A stretch of 9,833 bases of DNA from Ruminococcus flavefaciens (GTDB lineage: Bacteria > Bacillota > Clostridia > Oscillospirales > Ruminococcaceae). A program made the position numbers and the translations under genes. The DNA lies in assembly GCA_902796705.1 (NCBI GenBank), contig CADBQF010000361.1, positions 1-9,833 on the forward strand, in the 5' to 3' direction. This document shows, piece by piece, positions 1 to 7,115 of the stretch. The notes beneath the pieces were generated by a model, which was not told where the DNA came from, searched no databases, and saw only the letters and a list, made by a program, of their open reading frames with translations. Position 1 is the stretch's first letter, and each line of letters starts with the position of its first letter.

Positions 1-1
1 C

Positions 2-2296
2 GTTTCGGAGGAGCTGATAAACAGATACTTCTCCGGAACTGTCAGCCGCATCGGAGGCATCGGTCTTGCAGATATAAGCCGCCGCACGGAAAAACTCCAC
101 ACTCTCGCATACGATCCGCTCGGTCTTTCAGTGAACGGAAATATCGCCAGTGCCGGAAGCCACAAGCTCCGCAGCGGAAAAGCCGAACATCTCTACACTC
201 CCGAAACGATACATCTTCTCCAGCAGGCAGCATGGACGGGCAGTTATGAAACTTTCAGGAAATATTCCGAATGTATCTCCCGTGAGGACAACGAACTTAC
301 TCTCCGCAGCCTGCTCGATATCAGATATGACGAGAGCAGAAGTATCCCGATAGATGAAGTCGAATCCGTCGAGAGCATCTGCACACGCTTCAAGACGGGA
401 GCTATGTCATACGGCTCGATATCGCAGGAAGCCCACGAGTGCATGGCTCTTGCAATGAACAGCATCGGCGGAAGATCAAACAGCGGTGAGGGCGGCGAAA
501 GTCCGGAGAGGCTCAGTTCCGACCGCTGCTCCGCTATAAAGCAGGTCGCTTCCGGAAGATTCGGTGTCACGAGCGGTTACCTCGTTTCAGCACAGGAGAT
601 ACAGATAAAAATGGCTCAGGGTGCAAAACCCGGCGAGGGCGGTCATCTCCCCTCCGGAAAAGTCTATCCGTGGATAGCAAAGACACGTCACTCAACAGCC
701 GGTGTAGGTCTTATCTCCCCTCCCCCTCACCATGATATATATTCGATAGAAGACCTCGCACAGCTCATATACGATCTGAAAAATGCAAACGACAAGGCAC
801 GCATCTCCGTAAAGCTCGTTTCGGAAGCAGGAGTCGGAACTGTCGCTGCCGGTGTCGCCAAAGCCGGTGCGAACGTCATACTCATTTCCGGATACGACGG
901 CGGAACAGGTGCAGCTCCGAGAAGCTCTATCTATAATGCAGGACTTCCGTGGGAACTCGGACTTGCCGAAGCTCATCAGACGCTCATGCTCAACGGTCTT
1001 CGTTCAAGAGTCCGCATAGAGACTGACGGAAAACTCATGACGGGACGTGATGTTCTCATCGCTGCCCTGCTCGGTGCTGAGGAATTTGGATTTGCCACAG
1101 CTCCGCTCGTTACTATGGGCTGCGTCATGATGAGAGTGTGCAACCTCGATACGTGTCCTATGGGTATAGCTACACAGAACCCGGAACTGCGAAAGCGTTT
1201 CCGTGGAAAGCCGGAATATATCGTGAACTTCATGCACTTCGTCGCACAAGAGCTTCGTGAATATATGGCAAAGCTCGGAATACGCACAGTTGATGAACTT
1301 GTCGGCAGAACTGATCTTCTTGTCCCGAAAAAGGATACTCACGGCATCGATCTTTCGGCTATCCTGTGCAGCACGGCAGTTCCCGGCAAGCAGCACTTCG
1401 ATGCAGCCGATACATTTGACTATGAACTTGAAAAAACTGTTGACAGACGTGTTATAATGAAGAAGCTGGGAAGTTCGCTCAGAAGCGGAACTCCCAAGAG
1501 CATTTCTGTCGATATCGTAAATACAGACCGCTCCGTCGGAACGCTCACGGGTGCGGAGATAACACGTATTCACGGAGATGATTCTCTTCCGGACGATACT
1601 TTCACGGTCAGATGCACAGGAAGCGGCGGTCAGTCGTTCGGTGCATTCATACCGAAGGGACTCACCCTCGAACTCTGCGGAGACAGCAACGACTACTTCG
1701 GAAAAGGTCTTTCGGGCGGAAAGCTCGTACTCTATCCGCCGAAGGATTCGGCTTTCAGGGCTGATGAGAACGTCATCGCCGGAAATGTCGCACTCTACGG
1801 TGCAACTTCCGGAAAGGCATTCATAAACGGCATAGCCGGTGAAAGATTCTGCGTCAGAAATTCCGGTGCTGTTGCCGTCTGTGAGGGTACAGGCGATCAC
1901 GGCTGCGAATATATGACAGGCGGACGTGCCGTTATCCTCGGCAGGACAGGAAAGAACTTCGCTGCCGGTATGTCGGGCGGCATAGCCTATGTCCTCGACG
2001 AAAATCACGACCTCTACACAAGGCTGAACAAATCCCTCGTCGCTCTCGAAACTGTGACGGCTGACGAGGATATCGCAGAACTTAAAGCTATCATCGAAGA
2101 ACACGCACAGGCTACAGGCTCGGAAAAGGCAAAAGCCGTCCTCGCTGACTTTGACAATTATATCCCCTGCTTCAAAAAAGTCATACCCCATGATTATGCG
2201 AAGATACAAAGCACTGTAAAGGCTCTCGTAAAGTCCGGCGTATCATACGACCGGGCAGAGACAGAAGCCTTTGAACTTATAAGAAAGGAGGCATGA
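2..2296 (+). CDS. gltB: Glutamate synthase (GOGAT) large subunit, C-terminal 764 residues; 5' end outside the window
   Basis: This is the large subunit of NADPH-type glutamate synthase. It transfers the glutamine amide nitrogen to 2-oxoglutarate in the cytoplasm and makes two glutamates. The frame is open from base 2 with no stop upstream. A GTG at 131 could be mistaken for a start, but the codons before it already encode the family segment YFSGTVSRIGGIGL, so the gene continues to the left. The missing part should hold the class II glutaminase domain with its N-terminal cysteine. What remains is the FMN-binding synthase barrel (about 400-1230, with PGEGGHLP and GYDGGTGAAPR), the 3Fe-4S cysteines in GCVMMRVCNLDTC (codons at 1121, 1139 and 1154, spacing CX5CX4C), and the C-terminal GXGXG beta-helix (about 1520-2005). 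The C-terminus looks complete for a family of about 1,500 residues. The final codons carry the ribosome binding site of gltD. Family assignment is firm. Confidence 0.97.
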   Translation, partial: VSEELINRYFSGTVSRIGGIGLADISRRTEKLHTLAYDPLGLSVNGNIASAGSHKLRSGKAEHLYTPETIHLLQQAAWTGSYETFRKYSECISREDNELTLRSLLDIRYDESRSIPIDEVESVESICTRFKTGAMSYGSISQEAHECMALAMNSIGGRSNSGEGGESPERLSSDRCSAIKQVASGRFGVTSGYLVSAQEIQIKMAQGAKPGEGGHLPSGKVYPWIAKTRHSTAGVGLISPPPHHDIYSIEDLAQLIYDLKNANDKARISVKLVSEAGVGTVAAGVAKAGANVILISGYDGGTGAAPRSSIYNAGLPWELGLAEAHQTLMLNGLRSRVRIETDGKLMTGRDVLIAALLGAEEFGFATAPLVTMGCVMMRVCNLDTCPMGIATQNPELRKRFRGKPEYIVNFMHFVAQELREYMAKLGIRTVDELVGRTDLLVPKKDTHGIDLSAILCSTAVPGKQHFDAADTFDYELEKTVDRRVIMKKLGSSLRSGTPKSISVDIVNTDRSVGTLTGAEITRIHGDDSLPDDTFTVRCTGSGGQSFGAFIPKGLTLELCGDSNDYFGKGLSGGKLVLYPPKDSAFRADENVIAGNVALYGATSGKAFINGIAGERFCVRNSGAVAVCEGTGDHGCEYMTGGRAVILGRTGKNFAAGMSGGIAYVLDENHDLYTRLNKSLVALETVTADEDIAELKAIIEEHAQATGSEKAKAVLADFDNYIPCFKKVIPHDYAKIQSTVKALVKSGVSYDRAETEAFELIRKEA

Positions 2297-2299
2297 GCA

Positions 2300-3784
2300 A
2301 TGGGAAAAGCTACAGGATTCCTCGAATACCAGAGAACTGAAACGACTGCAAAAGCTCCGCTCGAACGCATAAAGGACTTCAATGAGTTCCATGCTCCGCT
2401 TACGGAGGAAGAACGCTGCGAGCAGGCTTCAAGATGTATGGACTGCGGTGTGCCTTTCTGTCAGAACGGAAAAATGCTCTGCGGAATGATCTCAGGCTGT
2501 CCGCTGAACAATCTTATCCCCGAATGGAACGATCTGCTCTTTCACGGACAGAAGGAACAGGCTCTCAGCCGTCTGCTCATGACTAATAATTTTCCGGAAT
2601 TCACATCGAGAGTATGTCCGGCACTCTGCGAAAAAGCCTGCATCTGCGGAGTTTACGACTCCCCCGTCACCGTCAGGGAAAACGAGCGTGACATAATCGA
2701 ATCAGGCTTTGAAAACGGTCTGATGCAGCCTGCTCCGCCTGCTGTCCGCAGCGGAAAGAAGATAGCCGTCATCGGTTCAGGCCCTTCCGGACTTGCAGCA
2801 GCCGATACGCTCAATAAGCGTGGCCACAGCGTAACAGTTTTTGAACGCTCCGACAGACCGGGCGGACTGCTCATGTACGGCATACCGAATATGAAGCTCG
2901 AAAAGCATATTATCCAGCGTCGCATCAGCCTTATGGAAGCCGAGGGCGTTGAGTTCGTGACGAATGCAGATGTCGGCAGAGATATCTCTGCTGATGAGAT
3001 AATGAAAAAATACGATGCCGTCATTCTCGCCTGCGGTTCTTCAAACCCCCGTGATATAAAGGCTGACGGACGTGATGCGGAGGGGATATACTTTGCAGTG
3101 GATTTCCTGAAAGCGACCACAAAGAGCCTGCTTGACTCAGGACTCACTGACGGGAAATACATTTCTGCAAAGGATAAGAACGTCGTTATAATCGGCGGCG
3201 GCGATACAGGAAATGACTGCGTGGGAACTTCCGTCCGCCACGGCTGCAAGTCTGTAACACAGCTCGAAATGATGCCAAAACTCCCCGATGAACGTGCGGA
3301 AAGCAATCCCTTCCCCGAATGGCCGAGAGTCTGCAAGACAGATTACGGTCAGGAGGAAGCCATAGCAGTCTTCGGCCACGATCCGAGGATATATACGACT
3401 ACCGTAAAAGAGTTCATCAAGGACGAAAACGGTCATCTCTCCGCTGTGAAGACTGTGAAGCTCGAATTCGTCACCGACGAAAAGACCGGCAGAAAGCTCC
3501 CGAAAGAGATAGCCGGCAGCGAGGAGATCCTCCCCTGCGAACTCTGCCTCATAGCCGCCGGATTCCTCGGCTGTCAGAAATATTCCGCAGATGCTTTCGG
3601 AGCTGAACTCGACCAGCGTTCAAACGTTAAGGCCGGAGCAGGCAGCCATGCCACAAATATCCCCGGAGTCTTCACAGCCGGCGATATGCACATCGGACAG
3701 TCCCTCGTCGTGAGAGCTATCCGTGAGGGCAGAGATGCCGCCGCCGAAACAGACAGATACCTTATGGGTTATACCAATCTTTAA
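2300..3784 (+). CDS. gltD: Glutamate synthase small subunit (NADPH oxidoreductase)
   Basis: This is the 494-residue beta subunit that takes electrons from NADPH through FAD and Fe-S centres and passes them to the GltB synthase site. The N-terminal third carries the cysteine groups of the family: CMDCGVPFC, then a CGMISGC segment, then CPALCEKACICGV. The FAD-binding dinucleotide fold shows GSGPSG at residues 159-164 followed by PGGLLMYGIPNMKL. The NADPH fold shows GGGDTG at 299-304. The C-terminal FAD motif is TAGDMHIGQSLVVRAI, with GDM at 461-463. Length is normal for the family. The ATG at 2300 is 3 bases after the gltB stop and is served by AAAGGAGG at 2284-2291 inside the end of gltB, so the two are probably translationally coupled. 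Related NADPH-dependent oxidoreductases share this fold, but the position directly after gltB makes GltD the clear call. Confidence 0.96.
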   Translation: MGKATGFLEYQRTETTAKAPLERIKDFNEFHAPLTEEERCEQASRCMDCGVPFCQNGKMLCGMISGCPLNNLIPEWNDLLFHGQKEQALSRLLMTNNFPEFTSRVCPALCEKACICGVYDSPVTVRENERDIIESGFENGLMQPAPPAVRSGKKIAVIGSGPSGLAAADTLNKRGHSVTVFERSDRPGGLLMYGIPNMKLEKHIIQRRISLMEAEGVEFVTNADVGRDISADEIMKKYDAVILACGSSNPRDIKADGRDAEGIYFAVDFLKATTKSLLDSGLTDGKYISAKDKNVVIIGGGDTGNDCVGTSVRHGCKSVTQLEMMPKLPDERAESNPFPEWPRVCKTDYGQEEAIAVFGHDPRIYTTTVKEFIKDENGHLSAVKTVKLEFVTDEKTGRKLPKEIAGSEEILPCELCLIAAGFLGCQKYSADAFGAELDQRSNVKAGAGSHATNIPGVFTAGDMHIGQSLVVRAIREGRDAAAETDRYLMGYTNL

Positions 3785-3795
3785 CGGAGGGTAAA

Positions 3796-5073
3796 ATGAT
3801 ATATTCAGAAAATGAGATACTACAGTATATAGAGGAGAACGATGTCAAATTCGTCAAGCTGACCTTCTGCGACCTGTACGGAAGGCTCAAGAATATCTCG
3901 GTGCTTTCTTCCGAGCTTGCCGTTATATTTGCAAACGGTGCAAGGATAGCCGCAAAGAAGATACCCGGCTTTGAAGCTGCCGGAGGAAAAGACCTCTTCC
4001 TCTTCCCGGACGCACAGACGATGACCGTCCTACCGTGGAGGCCTCAGCAGGGCAGAGTCATCAGAATGTTCTGCTATATCCGCTACAAGGACGGCACGCC
4101 GTTTGAGGGCGACAGCAGATATTTCCTCAAAAAGGCGATGAAAGCTGCCGTAAAAGCCGGATACTGCTTCCGGTTCGGTACATCGTGCGAGTTCACGCTT
4201 TTCAAGAGCGACGAGAACGGCATACCGACAAAAACTCCCCACGACCACGCCGGCTACTGCGATACTGCCCCCGATGACAAGGGCGAGAATATCCGCCGTG
4301 ATGTCTGCCTGACTCTTGAACAGATGGGCATACACCCTGTTTCCTCTCGCCATGAGAGCGGCTGCGGTCAGCATGAGATAGATTTCAATGCTTCGTCGGC
4401 ACTCAAGGCAGCAGATACTTTCCTCAGCTTCAAATCAGCCGTGAAATCCGTTGCCGAGACTCACGGAGTCCACGCAAGCTTCATGCCGAAGCCGCTCCGC
4501 AACGACTGCGGAAACGGTATGCACATAAGTTTCAGCATCTTCCCCGACAGCGACTTCCTCGAAGAGCGTCTGCCTGATACTGACAGCAAGCGTGAAAATG
4601 CAGCAGCAGGCATAATGAAGCATATCCGTGATTTCACGCTCTTTACGAATTCTACCGTGAATTCATATGCAAGGCTCGGAGAATTCACCGCTCCGAGAGA
4701 TATCATCTGGGCATCGGACGAGGGTTCACAGCTCATAAGAATGAGTACGGACAGCGGCGATCAGACTGTTGAACTCAGAGCGGCTGACTGTGTATGCGAT
4801 CCCTATTTCGTATTCGGTCTGATGATATACGCTTCACTCGAAGGCATTGCGGAAAATTCCCCTCTCCCGGCTGAAAACGAGAGCGGCGGCAGGCTGCCTG
4901 TTTCGATAAACGAAGCTGCCGACTGTGCGGAAAAGTCTGATTTCGTCAGAAAATATATCCCCGGTGCTATCCTTGATGCCATTATCGGTCACAGCCGCCG
5001 TGAGTGGAGGGAATATTCCACCGCCTACGACAAGGAAGCATTCACTGATGATAAGTATTTCTACAGTTTATAA
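3796..5073 (+). CDS. Divergent type I glutamine synthetase homologue
   Basis: This 425-residue protein aligns along its length with class I glutamine synthetases (usually about 444 residues). Family landmarks are TPFEGDSRYFL, the Glu-containing GQHEIDF, FMPKP, GNGMH, TVNSYARL and VELR. By alignment from memory to E. coli GlnA, E132, E187, E194, H243, R293, R315, E326 and R328 keep the positions of E131, E212, E220, H269, R321, R344, E357 and R359. Other active-site positions have changed. The latch motif DGSS has become AAKK (residues 52-55), so the D50 and S53 equivalents are gone. E129 is replaced by S130, E327 by T298 (a two-residue deletion leaves E296 nearby), R339 by G310, and R355 by T324. 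It may be a gamma-glutamyl ligase for another amine, a weakened synthetase, or a sensory protein. The Tyr-adenylylation segment of proteobacterial enzymes is not evident. The start ATG has GGAGGG at 3786-3791, and the gene lies 11 bases after gltD and 12 before the ANTAR gene. I give no symbol because true GlnA activity is doubtful. Confidence 0.88.
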   Translation: MIYSENEILQYIEENDVKFVKLTFCDLYGRLKNISVLSSELAVIFANGARIAAKKIPGFEAAGGKDLFLFPDAQTMTVLPWRPQQGRVIRMFCYIRYKDGTPFEGDSRYFLKKAMKAAVKAGYCFRFGTSCEFTLFKSDENGIPTKTPHDHAGYCDTAPDDKGENIRRDVCLTLEQMGIHPVSSRHESGCGQHEIDFNASSALKAADTFLSFKSAVKSVAETHGVHASFMPKPLRNDCGNGMHISFSIFPDSDFLEERLPDTDSKRENAAAGIMKHIRDFTLFTNSTVNSYARLGEFTAPRDIIWASDEGSQLIRMSTDSGDQTVELRAADCVCDPYFVFGLMIYASLEGIAENSPLPAENESGGRLPVSINEAADCAEKSDFVRKYIPGAILDAIIGHSRREWREYSTAYDKEAFTDDKYFYSL

Positions 5074-5074
5074 C

Positions 5075-5079
5075 GGAGG
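5075..5079 (+). promoter_or_regulatory. Ribosome binding site that supports a TTG start
   Basis: GGAGG lies directly after the stop of the glutamine synthetase homologue and 6 bases before TTG at 5086. No ATG in this frame is close to a comparable site, and the residues after TTG (EKVLVISSS) form the expected first strand of a receiver-like domain. This decides the start of the ANTAR gene. Confidence 0.75.
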
Positions 5080-5085
5080 CAGGCT

Positions 5086-5667
5086 TTGGAAAAGGTACTT
5101 GTAATATCAAGCAGTAAGACCGCCTCTGAAGCACTTGTAAGTTTTATCCGTGATTCGTTCCGGTGTACGCCAAAGCTGGTGGAATCGGCTTATCAGGCAA
5201 AGATGTATCTCGATTCAGAACCCTCCGTCGAGCTGGCGGTGATAAACTCTCCGCTCATGGACGAACCTGGGCTTGAACTGGCAGAATACATCATCGAGAA
5301 GACAGCCGCAAACTGTATCTTCATGATAAAGGACGAGTACATCGAAAAGATAAGCAGCCGTGCGGAAAAATGCGGCATCATCATCGTCGGCAAGCCTTTC
5401 AGCAAGACGCTCCTGTATCAGCTCGTGAAGACGCTCGATATCGCTGTGACACGCTCGCTGAAACTGTACGCTGAAAATCTCCGCCTTGAAGAAAAGATCA
5501 AGGAGATACAGACAGTTGACAAGGCGAAGTTCATGCTCATGCAGTACAAGGGCATGACCGAGGACGAGGCTCACGCTTATCTGGAGCAGTACGCCATGAA
5601 CAAGCGAAAAAAGAAACGCATTGCGGCTCTTGAGATAATCGACAGGATAAACGAACAGTATCTTTAA
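5086..5667 (+). CDS. ANTAR-domain antitermination regulator with degenerate receiver domain
   Basis: This 193-residue protein has a receiver-like N-terminal domain (about 3-120), a helical linker rich in Glu and Lys (about 125-143), and an ANTAR RNA-binding domain (about 135-190). The ANTAR hallmark is visible as AKFMLMQYKGMTEDEA (147-162) followed by LEQYAM. Known ANTAR proteins bind paired hairpins in leader RNA and stop a terminator from forming. The receiver keeps the usual lysine (GKPF, K103). The phosphoacceptor aspartate is replaced by N54 in AVINSP, and the acidic pair after strand 1 is replaced by serines (VISSS). Control by phosphorylation is therefore unlikely, and signalling may come from a protein partner or a ligand. 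Translation starts at TTG. The gene lies 12 bases after the glutamine synthetase homologue and 14 before purF. From memory, an ANTAR protein called GlnR sits between glnA and glutamate synthase genes in a solventogenic Clostridium, which supports a role in nitrogen control. No RNA target fits in the short gaps here. Confidence 0.9.
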   Translation: MEKVLVISSSKTASEALVSFIRDSFRCTPKLVESAYQAKMYLDSEPSVELAVINSPLMDEPGLELAEYIIEKTAANCIFMIKDEYIEKISSRAEKCGIIIVGKPFSKTLLYQLVKTLDIAVTRSLKLYAENLRLEEKIKEIQTVDKAKFMLMQYKGMTEDEAHAYLEQYAMNKRKKKRIAALEIIDRINEQYL

Positions 5668-5681
5668 ACTGAGGTGTAGAT

Positions 5682-7103
5682 ATGTTTGATTCGATACATG
5701 AAGAATGCGGAGTTTTCGGAATATACGAAAACACCTGTGCAGACACCGCTTCTTCGGCATATTTCGGGCTTTACGCTCTCCAGCACCGTGGGCAGGAGAG
5801 CTGCGGCATAGCAGTCTGCGACGACGGAGTTTTCAGACATAAAAGAGGTGACGGACTTGTATCTGAGGTATTCACCCGTGAGGAGATACAAAAGCTCGGA
5901 AAGGGCAGCATGGCTGTCGGACACGTCCGCTATTCCACGACAGGCGGACATAATCCGAATAATATCCAGCCGCTCGTCATACGCCATGTCAAGGGAAATC
6001 TTGCACTCGTCCACAACGGCAATCTCGTCAATGCCGCTGAGCTGAGGCGTTCGTTCGAGCTTTCGGGAGCTATCTTCCACGGCACGTCCGATACCGAGGC
6101 TATAGCTTATGAGATAGTCCGTGAGAGACTTTCATGCAGTTCGACAGAGGAAGCTGTCGAGCGTGCTATGCCCCGGCTCAGAGGAGCTTTTTCGTGCATA
6201 CTCATGACAGCCACGAAGCTGATAGCTTTCCGTGACGAGAACGGCTTCCGTCCGCTGTGCATCGGAAAAACTCACGACGGAGCGTATGTCATCGCTTCGG
6301 AATCGTGCGGACTTGAAACGGTCGGTGCTGAATTTATCCGTGATATAGATGCCGGCGAGATAGTCGTCATCGGAAAGGACGGTCTGCGTTCCATACGCAC
6401 TCACTGTTCTGTGAAGAAGAATATATGTGTATTCGAGTATATCTATTTTGCCCGTCCGGATTCCGTGATAGAGGGAATGTCCGTCCACCGTGCGAGACTT
6501 ACAGCCGGTGAGCTTCTTGCAAAGCACAGTCCTGCTGATGCGGATATAGTTATCGGAGTCCCGGATTCCGGACTTGATGCGGCTCTCGGATATGCGAACG
6601 AAAGCGGTATCCCCTACGGCATCGGCTTCATCAAGAACAAATACATCGGCAGGAGCTTTATCCAGCCCCAGCAGGAACAGCGTGAAAATGCCGTAAAGAT
6701 AAAGCTCAACGCTGTCCGTGAGACTGTCGCCGGAAAGCGTGTCGTCATGATAGATGATTCTATCGTGAGAGGTACAACAAGTGCAAGGATAGTCCGTCTT
6801 CTGCGTGAAGCCGGTGCAAAGGAAGTCCATGTGAGGATATCATCTCCGCCGTTTCTCCATTCGTGCTATTTCGGGACAGATATCGATTCGGAGGAAAACC
6901 TCATCGCCGGAAAATGTCATTCCACGCAGGAGATAGCCGAATACATCGGTGCTGATTCCCTTGCGTATCTCCCGGTAGAAGCCCTCGGAGAACTCACGGG
7001 AAAAAACTGCGGCTGCTGCTGCGGCTGCTTCACAGGAGAATATCCGGTAGACATCACAGGTGCAGGCGGAAAGAATAAATTCGATGAAAAAATACATAAA
7101 TAG
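5682..7103 (+). CDS. purF: Amidophosphoribosyltransferase (glutamine PRPP amidotransferase)
   Basis: This 473-residue enzyme makes 5-phosphoribosylamine from PRPP and glutamine, the first step of purine synthesis. The N-terminal class II glutaminase should be exposed by removal of a short leader, leaving C9 in HEECGVFG as nucleophile. Supporting motifs are LQHRGQES (34-41), GHVRYSTTG (80-88), HNGNLVN (111-117) and GTSDTEA (134-140). The phosphoribosyltransferase half has ARPDS, PDSGLDAA and the PRPP loop VVMIDDSIVRGTTS (354-367). C249, C395, C446 and C449 match the four ligands of the 4Fe-4S cluster found in Bacillus-type PurF. The tail is unusual in having extra cysteines, CGCCCGC at 443-449. 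The ribosome binding site is a modest GAGGTG at 5671-5676. The gene lies within a nitrogen operon rather than beside other pur genes, so it may be a second, nitrogen-regulated copy; the rest of the genome is needed to tell. Confidence 0.95.
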   Translation: MFDSIHEECGVFGIYENTCADTASSAYFGLYALQHRGQESCGIAVCDDGVFRHKRGDGLVSEVFTREEIQKLGKGSMAVGHVRYSTTGGHNPNNIQPLVIRHVKGNLALVHNGNLVNAAELRRSFELSGAIFHGTSDTEAIAYEIVRERLSCSSTEEAVERAMPRLRGAFSCILMTATKLIAFRDENGFRPLCIGKTHDGAYVIASESCGLETVGAEFIRDIDAGEIVVIGKDGLRSIRTHCSVKKNICVFEYIYFARPDSVIEGMSVHRARLTAGELLAKHSPADADIVIGVPDSGLDAALGYANESGIPYGIGFIKNKYIGRSFIQPQQEQRENAVKIKLNAVRETVAGKRVVMIDDSIVRGTTSARIVRLLREAGAKEVHVRISSPPFLHSCYFGTDIDSEENLIAGKCHSTQEIAEYIGADSLAYLPVEALGELTGKNCGCCCGCFTGEYPVDITGAGGKNKFDEKIHK

Positions 7104-7115
7104 CGGAGGTTTGCA

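Noticed and set aside
131..133. GTG at 131 as the start of the first gene
   Set aside because: The same frame is open back to base 2 and encodes conserved GltB sequence before this codon, so it is internal.
1004..2209. A 401-residue open frame on the minus strand across gltB, and a 227-residue one across gltD (2653-3336)
   Set aside because: Both lie wholly antisense to well-supported genes, show no recognisable domain, and are rich in Ser, Arg and Cys as expected for shadow frames of this codon usage.
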